From NCBI GenBank assembly GCA_025602915.1, contig JAHLJZ010000041.1, positions 1-64,000 on the forward strand: a stretch of DNA of 64,000 nucleotides. The letters are read 5' to 3'. The position numbers were made by a program, and so were the translations under genes. Shown here piece after piece: positions 1-11,031 of this stretch. The stretch is from Paraphysoderma sedebokerense. Lineage: Eukaryota > Blastocladiomycota > Physodermatomycetes > Physodermatales > Physodermataceae. The notes below the pieces were generated by a model. It was not told the origin of the DNA and searched no databases. It worked only from the letters and a program-made list of their open reading frames with translations. The stretch's first letter is position 1, and every line of letters starts with the position of its first letter.

Positions 1-217
1 TCTCGCCCCCACTTGCCATAGCAAATCCTGCGCAACAGAAGATCCATTCATCAGGGATTTGGAGGGCGCAGTTGTTAGCGGCAGATTCTGCAATACAATT
101 ATGTAGTAACTACATAGGAATACGCGCGCCTGCATGCACTTCACATTCCTTCTTTTGTATTTTGCATTCCCTTCCACACTCATTCCCTGCCACTCCACTC
201 AGTGTCATTCCATACTA
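1..217. other. left edge, 3' flank of NUDIX gene
   Basis: Plus-strand ORFs overlapping 72-365 are shadows or chance. Nothing can be assigned. Confidence 0.4.
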
Positions 218-1424
218 CTACAAGAGACCCCGCTGCTCCAAGTACCCAAAAGCCATCAGCGCCGTCTGCACACTCGGCAGCGCTACCTCCCCTCCCATCA
301 TCAGTCCTCGTAGCTCCTCCACGCTCACCCCTCGACGTATCTCTATCACCTCTACCGTCCAGTAGTCGCAATCAATCAGCATTTTCCAAACTCCACTGAA
401 AATCAAGTCATCTGCACACGCACCTTCTTCGTCCCGAGCCAATGGTGTAAGATCCTCCTCCGCATCAATCACCAAAAATGGGTAAAACTTGTTGCGACAC
501 CATTTCAACTAGACGAATCCATTTGATACCATCAGCCAAATGTTTACTTTCGCTTTCTCCACCATAATCACAAAATGAAGTGAAATAAAGGCAAACAGGG
601 CCTCAAAAAGGAACCACCTCAACAACTCACCTCCACAATACCCTCTTTCTTGGATTCTGGCAGTAAATTCACCCACTCGCCATTCTTTAGATGAGCTTCT
701 TCTGATAACTCTGCTTTTGCACAGTCCAGTATACTAAGAGTGAAAATTAATCAAGTTCAATCAGAATCCAATTCGCAGTTAAAATGTTATTTCAGGCCAC
801 TCTCCATTTCTCCAATCCAACATCGTTATTTCAGGCAGTACAGTACAATGCAAACCTGGAATGTTTCATCCGATCGTATGCACCACTAGGAAAAGTGTAC
901 AACATTTCATTCGGACCTTGAGCATACTCTCTTAACAAAGTCACTGTTTTGGTTTGCGCTTGGTAAGGAAATATCACAGCAAAGGCCGGGTTAGGAATAC
1001 TGTGACCAGCCACATCCCAATCTACTGTCTTTCCATTTTCAAATTCCACTAAATATTAATCAAATAAATAAAGAAATCAAGTATATGAGGTGGTTAGTCG
1101 TCAGCATCACTCAAGACTTGGCGGATCTGCAAGGGAATTGATGCAGCGCCCAGTTTGGTTCTTTTAAATTTTCGTTTTTATCGTACCAGTTCTATTCCAT
1201 ACATTAATATACCTAAAAACAAAAATCACAATGACACTTCTATTAACTCATTTGATTCACTTGGTGCACCATCAAGTTTGTAGCCAGTCGAGAAAGACAA
1301 GAAACCTTTTGTACAAGTTCTTGACATATATCTGCTTGAACGACCCCTCCGATATTAGTTGTTCTTGCAGCTCTTTTTCTATTTGCTGCTTTCGAACTTC
1401 GTTTTCTGATTGATTCGTTGACAT
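218..1424 (-). CDS. NUDIX hydrolase, ADP-sugar pyrophosphatase type
   Basis: Predicted to hydrolyse nucleoside-diphosphate-linked compounds such as ADP-ribose. Five exons read from an ATG at 1424 to a stop at 218. The N-terminal part (EQLISEGSFKQIY, then VWNRTVEFENG) resembles the opening of NUDT5-type pyrophosphatases. The core exon (831-1049) holds WDVAGH, TLLREYAQGPNEMLYTFPSGAYD, and the next exon (about 640-737) carries the Nudix-box half CAKAELSEEAHL, so the box is split by an intron. The Glu residues of the AELSEEA core are present, although the usual Arg of the REUXEE motif is not obvious. The last exon (218-508) begins WCRNKFYPFLVID, a block common in fungal and plant members. Substrate is inferred from family only. 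The first intron join (AG|G in LYKRYINVW) is the least certain. Confidence 0.82.
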
Positions 1425-1821
1425 TTTAGTACAGTTAGAGAGAACTAGGTCAGGTGGGATATACAGATGTTGGAATCAAGGTGAGCTAGAATTTTGAAAA
1501 ACCTCAACGAGGACCTTCTGTTAGTTTTACCTGTGGATCAATGGTCTATTGATTGCACGTAGAATGGATGGTATTTATTTTTTTTTCTTTCTTCTTAACA
1601 TTTGCTGTCAGCAAGTCCGTCGCTCAGTTTATTCTCTTCCCATGGGTATATCCTTTACTACAGTCAAAGTCCATGTCGGCTAACACGATCAGACTCCTCC
1701 GCAGATTCAAATAGTACAATCGAATCGACGATGAATGTGGTGTATAGTACAAGTAGACACTCTGTAAGGTACAGTCTGCTTTTGATGAGTTTTCGCACTG
1801 CCGTTTTTCGCTTGTCATTAC
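1425..1821. other. intergenic, tandem minus-strand genes
   Basis: Holds the 3' flank of the long coiled-coil gene and the 5' flank of the NUDIX gene. A pyrimidine run lies near 1571-1592. I see no further gene. Confidence 0.6.
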
Positions 1822-4800
1822 TTAACTCTCGATACCTCCAATCCCGTACCGTTCTTCCAACACATTCAACGCCTTACCCAAAAGTTCAGTTTCCCTTTGA
1901 CTTAAATTCTCCATCACTTGGTTTCCAATCCTGAATCGATTCAACAGTTCAACATTCTCCATCAACTCTTTCTTTGCCTTTTCTCTCTTTTGTTCCGCTA
2001 TCTTGATCATCTCCCTCATTTCATCATTCTGTCGTTTCAACACTTCAATATCGTTTTCAAACTGCTTACCGCGAGACTCTGCCTTTTCGCGATCCTCCTT
2101 CTCCTTAGCCAACTCTACATACCGCTTTCTCAAATCCATATTCGCCACATCCAATTTCTTTTTCTCATTCACCAATTTGCTCTCCAAATGTTGAATCAAA
2201 TCCACAAACTCTTTCACCTGCTGTTCCAAACTCGCAATCTTTTTCCCACTCTTTTCGTCCCGCTGATTCTCTATTTCAGCGTCACTTTTTACCCTCTCTA
2301 AACTTCCTTTCAACCTAACAATTTCATTCTCCAATTCTTGTTTCTCGTTTTCGTATCTCCCTATATCCGATTTCATTTGTGTTTCATACCTAAAATGAAG
2401 TGTCTTTACGGACTCTCGTAAATCGTTTCGCTCATTTAGACTCCGAGATAACTGCGTCTTTAATTGGTCTGTCAGGAATTCATGTTCCTTCTCCGATTGG
2501 GTAATTTTACTTTTTAATTCTTCAATCTCGGTTTCCTTGTCCTGAAGACGATCGGATAATGATTGGATCTCGGATTTGTAAGTCTCGGTTGACCGTTGAG
2601 TATCCGAGACTTGATTTCGTAACGTCGAAAGTGTGGAACAAAGCTGGTTCGTTTTGAGTGTTTGAATTTCGAGGTTGGTTTGTAATTCTTGATTTTGATC
2701 TTCTAATTTCTCGTTTCGAGTTTTTAGTTTAGACATTGATTTCTTGAGTTCGGTGGACTCGGATTCAGATAAACGATGTTCGAGTTGAGTCGTTAAATCG
2801 TTGAGAGATTTACGAAGGTGGTCGCATTCCGTGGTGACTTTGGAGAGTTCTTGATCAAGTGTTTTACGTTCATGGGTTATCTCTTGTTTATCGAATTCGA
2901 GTTTCCTCTTTAAGTCCTCGACTTGGGCTTCCAACTCTGGAACACGGGAATCGAAATTTCGGGTTTGCGAATTTTCGTTGTCCTGTTGAATCTGTTCTTC
3001 GAGTTTTGATATCTCGGTTTTTAAATGTTCCATTGTTTTGAGCAACTCTTTCTCACGTCGATGATAATTCTCCAACTGCTTACTATCTTCGTCGATTCGT
3101 TTTCTCAATTCAATAGCCTCCGATTCCGCCCTTTCAATTTCTTCGTTCTTGAATTCTTCTAGTTCAGCCAACTGTCGTTCTTTGACTTCGGAAGATTGAG
3201 CCCATTCTTCTTCCATCAATTTGAAGTACTTCACCTGCGAATACAACTTTTCCAATTCTTTCTCCCTTAACAGCAACTCATCTTTCAGTTCGGCTACAAC
3301 TGACTCGAACTCTGTTAAACCAGATCTTATTCCATTTTCATTTCTGATTTGATCATCACCTTCAAACTGTTCGATATGATCCCGAGGTCGCGAATCGCCG
3401 TCCAGATCATCTTGATCATGTATTTGTTCTTGCATCCCCGTCACCATTTTCATCAAATCACATCTCTCGTCCAATAATCTCCCAACTTCATCATCGCCTA
3501 ACCTGTTTAAACCTATTCCCAACGGGGTAGAAGATAAACTACTTCTCATTTCATCTTTACATTCTCTCAATGGATCTTTTTTCCTCAAATTTTTGAACTT
3601 GCATTTACAACTTTCCAATTCACTTTTTAACCCGACATTTTCCTCTTGTAGTCGATGAATGTAATCTGATTGCTCAATCTCCAAATCCAAATGTCTCGAA
3701 ATAACATCTCGCTGTTTTTTAATTTGAGTCGAAGCTTCGTGAAATTGACCGTGTTGAATTAAAGAGTACAGTTGGTCCAGAGACTGTTGAACAGATGCTA
3801 TAAGTTGAGCTTTTTCACAGATTTCGGTCGTCTCGGATTCTAATCGACTGGGGTCGAGTGAAGTGTAGAGTTGGTTCGATTGTTCGAGTAATCCCTGGCG
3901 CTCATCGTCTAGATGGATAGCAAATTCGGGCTCTGCTGGAGATGAAATAATCAAGTCTGGTATCGACACCGGAGAATTTGAAGCGGGGATGTTTAAGTGA
4001 GGAAATCGGTGGTTGAAGTCTTGATGGTTTTGATTGATTGATTCGGATCTAGTTAGCGGTTGACCAGGTTCGTTCATGGTATGGTGACGACGGTGGTGAT
4101 GAGCATGGTCTGCGTGGGTTGAATGTCGATGGTGACTTGGCTCGCCTGGATCAGATGCAGCGCGGTTACGAGTGTCGAGTTTTTCGATTTCTCTCAACAT
4201 TTCGTCCAGCTGATTTGGATAATATAGAGTTTTGTCAGAAACTGAGAACGCAACTAATAAAAGTGATGAAGGAAGAAAACACCCAGAAATTCAACGAACC
4301 GGTATAGTTTCTTCCTCATCTTTTGTCGTTTCAACTTTCAGCGCCATTTCCGATTCCGGTAAATTATAATGAACAATCTCCACAATATGTCTCTTCACCA
4401 ACCCCAATTTCAAACCCTCACTTCCACCTTCCGAATCAACATTCCCTTCTTCCCTATTCCTCGGTCCATCCCACCTTTCTTCGTCCACCGTTCTCGTCAC
4501 TGCAGATCGATGAGAAGGTACCTTAGAATCCATCGATCCCCGATATTGAATATCCCCATGCGAAGAATACCCGGGATCGGAAGGCGTCGTGGGACCTCTC
4601 ACCGACGTTGAATTTCGTAATTCTGGCTCTGAATACGCTTTTCTATAAGAACGAACCCGAGACTGTGTTGCCGGTGGAATATCATAATCAGGTAACGGAG
4701 GTAACGAAGCAGAAGGAGATGGAGATGGAGTTGGTTCTTGTAACTCTATAATCGTGTTACTCCTTGAACTTAATTTTCGACCTCGTTGAACTGACCTGTC

Positions 4801-5013
4801 AGATTTGGATCGGCGTCGTGGTTTCGAGGGTTCTGAAGTGTGGGGTATAGGTGCAGAATATGAATGATAAGAATGAGGTTTAGAATGAATTTGGTGTTGG
4901 GATTGGTTACGGCTACTGTAACTGTTTTGGTGTTCGGGTTCGTTGAAATTGATGTTTAATGGGTTCTCGAGGTGGGCGAGGGCAGTGAATAAACTTTTCA
5001 CTGTTTTTGCCAT
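1822..5013 (-). CDS. long coiled-coil protein, function unknown
   Basis: Two exons: 5013-4300 and 4209-1822, joined in phase 0 across a 90-base intron with GTTCGT donor and AAATCAG acceptor, giving about 1,030 residues. The N-terminal third is polar and low in complexity, with Ser/Pro/His/Arg-rich stretches (for example SLPPLPDYDIPPATQS). A His-rich patch lies just after the intron. From roughly residue 380 to the end the protein is almost uninterrupted heptad-type coiled coil, rich in Glu, Lys, Leu and Gln. It ends in a short conserved-looking tail (LLNRFRIGNQVMENLSQRE). No catalytic motif is visible. A scaffold role at the cytoskeleton, centrosome or Golgi would be typical of such proteins, but I do not recognise the family and the coiled coil alone cannot settle it. 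Confidence 0.85.
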
Positions 5014-5849
5014 CGATTTCTGGGCTTTCTTTGTCGTTTCGGATAATTATGTATATCGTAGTGTGTGGTTGGCGGGGTAACACCACTGACAAAATTTACC
5101 CGGACAGTTTAACTGATTTCACAGACTTTTTTGTTCGTAACGGCAATTCCGATTTTCATGGGACTGTAGGTTCGTGGTTTCTAATTCGCGAAGCCAAACT
5201 ATTCTATTTTGTTGTCGGTGATTTAGAGTATTTTGTCGAATACAAAGGGGTTGTGACGTCATTGATCGCACTTCGGATGGATTCCCCTTTTGTTTCGCGT
5301 CTTCGGAAAAAGTTTAAAAATTCTTTTTCGTTGAGAACAAACTGTGTGGGATAAATGAGTAATAATAGATAAAATGAATATGAATTGTAACGCAATGTTT
5401 GCCATACAGTTTTATTGCCTTTGGTTACACACATGAATTCCCCGCAGATACTGCCATTTCTACGATGGCTGCACAACCAGGCGAATCGTACAGCACTTAT
5501 TTTGCATCGCCAGACAACAACTCATGGTGAGTCAGATGCAAATCATATCATTGGTGCGTGATGATACTTATTTTGTCCAATTCCGCAAGGAGATACAAGC
5601 GATGCAACACTTGTCCCGAGGTGTGTGTATTTCGAGTGGAGCAAAGTAACGTGATGCCCAAAAGGACCCGCATTCAATCCAACACGCCACTGTGCGGCCC
5701 GCGTTCTTTTTATTCCTCGCATTCCATCGTTCCTCTGTTCCCTCCGCACATCCGCATTCTGTGAATTCTCCATATTAACAACACATTGCGACAAACCTCC
5801 TCCTTGGATTTTAGTTTGTTGTGAATATATCAAGCTCAGCGTATAAACC
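5014..5849. promoter_or_regulatory. divergent intergenic region with a perfect TGACGTCA palindrome
   Basis: Separates two divergent genes, the coiled-coil gene (-) and the ATP-grasp gene (+). A perfect cAMP-response-element-like palindrome TGACGTCA lies at 5254-5261. Short ORFs on both strands here look like chance frames. That bZIP factors bind this site is an inference from the motif only. Confidence 0.45.
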
Positions 5850-7976
5850 ATGCCTGGACTATCTGCCAATACTCCAAATGTCCATTCTCGTCCCCGTAAC
5901 GTTCTCATCCTAGATGACCTCGGTACCCCCAGTGTTATTAAAAGAGTCAACTACTCTGACTTTGTGTCATCCAATGAAGTCCGTTTATTCATCATCACAA
6001 GTCGCAATGCTCTCAGCGACAAAGACAAGTCGCTCGCAACAGAACATGTTGAACTCTCTTGTCCTACAACCGACGGTTCAGTCGAAATCATCGCCAAACA
6101 TTGGCATGATAAATACACTCTCCATGATGTATACACTAAACAAGAAGATTTAATTCTCCGTGCTTCCTATCTTCGTCAATTGCTCGGTATTTCAAGTGGT
6201 CTTCAACCCTCCCAAGCACTCGCATTTAGGGACAAAGAAGTAATGAAAAATGTGGTCATGAAATCTAATATCCCTGTCCCTCCATTTGCTAGAGTATTTT
6301 CTCCTTCTTGCGTGATTAGCTTCATTCAACAACATGGCTTCCCAGTCGTTGTTAAACCAACTCTTGGTTCTGCTTCCTCCGGGGTAAAAGTCCTTAAAAA
6401 CTGGGACGCTACATACAAATATCTATCTCAAGATTTTTTTTCATCCATGGATACTTCAGGTCGTAGGATGGATTTAAGCGGTGAAATGATTATCGAGAAA
6501 TTTATCAACGGAAAAATGTACCATGTCAATGGATACGCTCGGAACGGAAAGTTAATCCACGCTTGGTGTTTTCAGTATATCCAAACAAACTTGGGATTCA
6601 CGCAAGGTAACTCATACGGTAACATCTTGATTCCAGTATCAGACCCTCGCTATAAACCTCTTGTGAAAACTACCACCGAGATTTTGAAATTATTACCGAC
6701 ACCGGAAAACCTTGTATTCCATTTGGAACTGTTCGAAGTTCAACCTTCTTCTGTTTCTCAACTTTGGTTCGGTACATCAACAAAAAGAGCAGTTCCAAGT
6801 CCAAACCACCCAGTCTATGCGTTGTGTGAAATTGCTGCGCGTCGTCCTGGCGGTTCTATTTCGATATTGATGGAGCAAACTATGAATATTCCTTTTGCTC
6901 GTGCAGAATTCCGACTTAACCTTGGTCTTCCACTTCTTCAACCGCTCCACATCAACGATTCAATCGTTGGAGATTTACTTGTCCCCCTCAAAGCACATCA
7001 TCGACTAACCCATTTACCAGCTTCTTGTCCAGTTGATGGAGTTACTTATATCCCTATTGCGAAAGTCGGGACAGAGTATACAGGATTCGACATTACAAAT
7101 CTCAACACTTGTGCAAGATTTTTCGTTCGTGCCGATTCAAAGTATACTTCATTCAACGCTATTGAGTCTCTCTTAAAAACCGCGGAATCATGGTTCCAGA
7201 GTTCGGTTCAATATGAACCACTGTCACCTTCTCCATCGGTGCTACAAAATCAGATCATCTCACTCCGACACAACGCTCAACCTGTTAACGTGGTCATTAA
7301 GAAAGTTGTCAGATCAGGACACAAAGCCTACGCATCTGCTCGTGCGTTGACAAGAATTCCAAAGTACTCCGCCAAACATACCTTATTGAACAAAGTCACA
7401 AGAAAGATGACCACGAATCACGAAAAATCAATGCAACTAGTCAAATTCAACTCCCGTAAAGCAGCAGGTGACAAACTCGTGAATAAAGTATTCTCCCGCT
7501 ACCATGGCGTTGACCTTCATGGTAGAAAAAAGAGATCAAGAATATCAAGATTAACCACCCAATTTACAGTTCTTTCCCTCCGTGGTTCAACTTCCACTAA
7601 ACCACAAATTTTACTTAGAAGAATTTTACGTAAATCTAGATTTTCCCCTTCCTTTTTCTCTTCCTCTCGTTCTATTTCTTCCCGTCGCAACCCAATTGTG
7701 TTACCGTTTTCTAAAATTCCTTCACAGAATCTTCAGCTTTCCACCATTTCTAACCAGTTACACAGACCTTCAAATGTGCTTTTAAGAAGGATCCAAAGAA
7801 ATGTGACTACTGGTTTTGGAAAAAGGGTTTATATTGTTGGCAAAGATGGCGGAGAAGCCGTCGAATGCAGAATCCCCAAAAAAGTCAGCAGCTCTGAAAA
7901 TAAGAGTATTAGTGGAAGTGGTAGCGGTGTTAGTGGTAAAGGACAGAGTGAAATTGGAATGAAAATTGTAGGTTAA
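5850..7976 (+). CDS. ATP-grasp domain protein with long basic C-terminal tail
   Basis: Single-exon gene of 708 residues. Residues about 100-360 form an ATP-grasp ligase fold. The lid/nucleotide lysine sits in FPVVVKPTLGSASSGV (Lys about 169), EMIIEKFINGKMYHV (about 212-226) is the strand with the ribose/adenine contacts, FHLELFEV (about 290-297) and CEIAARRPGGSI (about 326-337) are the metal-binding strands. This pattern is shared with carnosine-synthase-like and BacD/PurT-type carboxylate-amine ligases, so ATP-dependent peptide or amide bond formation is likely; the substrates cannot be read. From about residue 465 the protein changes to a Lys/Arg/Ser-rich tail of some 240 residues ending in a Gly/Ser-rich stretch, with no recognisable domain. 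The tail may direct nuclear or nucleolar location or RNA binding (inference). Confidence 0.85.
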   Translation: MPGLSANTPNVHSRPRNVLILDDLGTPSVIKRVNYSDFVSSNEVRLFIITSRNALSDKDKSLATEHVELSCPTTDGSVEIIAKHWHDKYTLHDVYTKQEDLILRASYLRQLLGISSGLQPSQALAFRDKEVMKNVVMKSNIPVPPFARVFSPSCVISFIQQHGFPVVVKPTLGSASSGVKVLKNWDATYKYLSQDFFSSMDTSGRRMDLSGEMIIEKFINGKMYHVNGYARNGKLIHAWCFQYIQTNLGFTQGNSYGNILIPVSDPRYKPLVKTTTEILKLLPTPENLVFHLELFEVQPSSVSQLWFGTSTKRAVPSPNHPVYALCEIAARRPGGSISILMEQTMNIPFARAEFRLNLGLPLLQPLHINDSIVGDLLVPLKAHHRLTHLPASCPVDGVTYIPIAKVGTEYTGFDITNLNTCARFFVRADSKYTSFNAIESLLKTAESWFQSSVQYEPLSPSPSVLQNQIISLRHNAQPVNVVIKKVVRSGHKAYASARALTRIPKYSAKHTLLNKVTRKMTTNHEKSMQLVKFNSRKAAGDKLVNKVFSRYHGVDLHGRKKRSRISRLTTQFTVLSLRGSTSTKPQILLRRILRKSRFSPSFFSSSRSISSRRNPIVLPFSKIPSQNLQLSTISNQLHRPSNVLLRRIQRNVTTGFGKRVYIVGKDGGEAVECRIPKKVSSSENKSISGSGSGVSGKGQSEIGMKIVG

Positions 7977-8346
7977 GATTGTGCATTAAAGTCTTCATTC
8001 GAACTTCATCTGTATTGTAGACGTGGTTTATGAAAACGAATTGTATTTCTGGTTTCCTCGAAATAAACGACTAAGCAATGCACCACATTGCAGTCCTACT
8101 TTAATTGTTGTCTGAAATACTTGAAATTGCGTTCTATTTAATACATGTATTCAAATAACCAATTCGAGGTTGCGGTGCTACAAGTTTCTATAATGTATCT
8201 AAATCCTCATATCATCAAAAGCAGGCGAGAAGAAGAAGAAAAGATGAGATAATGATACTATCCACTATCGTATGAGCATATCCTTCTATCATCCTTCACA
8301 ACGGATTGTGCCGACTCTCTTCCTTTCAACTATCCGAGTAGTACTT
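7977..8346. other. convergent intergenic region
   Basis: Short 3'-3' gap between the ATP-grasp gene (+) and the dioxygenase gene (-). An AATAAA-like sequence (GAAATAAACG) lies near 8059-8068 in plus orientation. I see nothing else. Confidence 0.6.
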
Positions 8347-10392
8347 TTAAACTCTAGCATCTCTCGTTTCGTCTCTTGCTTGCTTCAAAAATGGAATCAA
8401 CTGTGTACCTCCAGTTCCTCTGACACTATCGATTCCCTCCGTGATGGATGAATTCAACTGACTAGTAGCGTACTTTTGCGGTTCCTTCGCGTCGCTTGAC
8501 GTTCGGGGTCTAGGCTTGGTACTTTCTGATTGGACATCGTTTGATATATTCAAAGAAGAGACGGATACGTCTGACATCTGAACAGATTGGGTAGCGACGG
8601 AGGTATCCTGGTAACCGCCAGCCGGTTTGTGGGTATCAATTACTTCACCAAAGTACGAATTTCGGGTTTTGGTATCATTTCCATCAGCTAAATCCTCCGT
8701 ACTGGTAGAACTAACCGTTCGAACCCTGAATCCAGTGACATGTCCGTTTTCGGTTACACTCCCAGAGCTAGTAGAGCTGATAGTTCTTACTCTTCTTGAC
8801 ACGGTTGGGCTAGTAGATGTTGAAGTTGACGTCGGGTTTGTGGAAGGGATGTTGCCCATTGTCGCCAAACTACTTCGTTTAGATTGAATAATAATGTATC
8901 GAGTAACTATTTGGATATGTTTGTCCCTAAAGATGCGAAGCGAGTGGAGTGTAGTATTATATATCTGCAAAAGGGTAGAAATAAGAGATAGGGAATTCGT
9001 TTTATCAGGGGAAGAGGAAAATGAGTTGAAAAAATTGCTGAGCTCGACAGTAAAGGAACGTAGACAAGGCGACTTCAATTCTAGGTCTACCAAAAATTGA
9101 CGATGAGATTGAGGCATGTAATTTCTCATTTCTGCTATAAAGTTTACCGGCTTGGCCGCTGAGGATTTTGGGGGCGGAGAAGAAGTCACCGAGCTAGCTG
9201 AAGGTGGTGGAGGACGTCTAGATACGGCGGGACTGGAACTTGGACCCATTCCAGTCGGGAAATGTTCAACACCGAGGAAAATATCGAAAGATTGAATCAA
9301 AGAACTTTGAGCAGCGGATCCTCCGGCGAACGAGAAAACTGGTCTTGATGGATCGGTGGTGGATGGTTTTGGGTCCCAAGAAGCAGGGATCTTGTTTATA
9401 TCGACACCTTCATATTCTACTCCATTTTCTATTAATGACCAACCAGCAACGTAAGGGCGCATTTGGTTGTAAAAGACATAAGGGTCACATTTGAGATTCA
9501 TAGTGTGTAGGATGTTGGTTATTGTGTTGACTATGTCGTTCAATCGCGACAGATTGGTAGCGAGCGAACCGAGAATACTTGGTAATGAAGACGATTCGTA
9601 CCGCTTAAGACGATCGGACATAGACATGGACGGTGATGTCAGCTGCAATAACTGATTTGAACCGTCCAGTATTAATTTTAGAGATTCCATCATCATTGGC
9701 AGGGCTTCGGCCCCAGCACTTTCAATTGCAATAGGGACCAAATAGAAATGCGCCTCATCCATAGTTCCTGTATAAGTATTCAATGTCATAATATTACTTA
9801 AATCCACCGGTCCCTCTTCATCTAATACTTTCCAATTCCACAAGTCAACGGCTGCATAGCAAACTATAGGTCGGAGGCCTAGCCGGATGGCAACTTGGGT
9901 AAATGGGATAGCGAGATTTGACGGAAGAATTCTAATAGTAGGATCAGTGGATTGATGTTTTCCCCATATGTATGAATGAGTGAGAAGTGCCAGAACTAAG
10001 AATGCTCGTTGAAATTCACTTTCGGTAGAGAGTTTATCAGCCGACAACAGCGGCAACTAGTGCAGAAGATGTAGTTAATATTTTTGTTTGCGACGGTTGT
10101 GCCCAGGAGAATACAATATGCGATAATGAATTAAGTTTACAGAATCTTTGTTAAATGAAATGAATATATATTTCACCTTTGTAATCCAATCTCTCAACTT
10201 TCCGGTTAATAACAGGCCTTGCAAATTATCCACTATCCGTTCCCACGGCTCGTAGTAAGGGTTCGTGAGCCGGTCAAGCGGCGCTATCTCGGGCAAAAAC
10301 CCACTAGTTGAAGAAACTCCATAATCTTCCAGTTTAGGGATGAAGACTCTCTCTTGCACAATCTTTTGAAAGGATGTAATTGTTGGTGCCAT
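8347..10392 (-). CDS. IDO: indoleamine 2,3-dioxygenase, extended fungal form
   Basis: Haem dioxygenase that opens the indole ring of tryptophan to N-formylkynurenine, the first step of the kynurenine/NAD route. Exon 1 is 10392-10177 and exon 2 is 10056-8347, with a 120-base phase-0 intron (GTGAAA donor). The start chosen (MAPTITSF) gives about 640 residues, longer than the usual 400-500. Family blocks are in order: GFLPEIAPLDRL, LVLALLTHSYIWG, YAAVDLWNWK, FYLVPIAIESAGAEAL, then MPQSHRQFLVDLE, and FRDKHIQIVTRYI, whose His (about residue 452) is the expected proximal haem ligand. A Pro/Ser-rich insert (about residues 345-373) interrupts the catalytic half. A Ser/Thr-rich tail of about 170 residues follows the canonical end. 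An in-frame upstream extension to 10599 was not accepted as protein. Confidence 0.93.
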
Positions 10393-11031
10393 GAATACAG
10401 ACTGTCGGTGTAAATTGAAGCTTTGAAACGTGAAGAAGCCGGCCGGGGGGCTCGAGAGAAAGCAGACGTAACTAACAACAAAATGGCTGCAACGACGAAG
10501 TTGGGCCCAACTTTGCGAGTAATTTCTCAACAGGAAATGTATACAACTTTGTTGTTGCGAATTTAGAGGATGGATGGCGAGGAGGAGGAAAACGGACACG
10601 GGAAGGAATTGTCGGAATTGTTTCCAATCACAAAAATTTGCTGCGAATCTTCGCCGACTCTTCCAATTGAATTTTTGGCGTCTTGGTTCATTGAGGCAAA
10701 AGCTATTGATACAATGGATAATTTACGGCATTTTGCGCTATATTCGTAATGACACTTTGTGATTCTACATTGTCATTTGACAATTTGATGGGGTTCATTA
10801 TCTGTACAGTTAGGAGATGAGTGGATTGAAGTTAATGATTATAATGAAGGGAGTGCATTATTGCTGCTTTGCAAATATTGTTGGAATAATTTAACAATTG
10901 CATTTCCTCTGCTAGAAAGTTGAGATGATTATCCTATCGACAACAGTTATCCATTGGAACACTCCTGTCTTCACCCATAGAAGTGCATGAGCACGGATTG
11001 AAATTGCTTCACGTTCATATTCATACACAAA
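10393..11031. promoter_or_regulatory. divergent promoter region, IDO and LRRC45
   Basis: About 640 bases between two divergently read genes, so it must hold both promoters. I recognise no specific operator or other gene in it. Confidence 0.5.

Noticed and set aside
4119-4307. Plus-strand ORF across the coiled-coil gene intron
   Set aside because: It overlaps the intron and both exon edges of a well-supported minus-strand gene.
10393-10599. N-terminal extension of the dioxygenase to an upstream ATG
   Set aside because: The extra 69 codons have no family similarity; the ATG at 10392 gives the normal IDO start.
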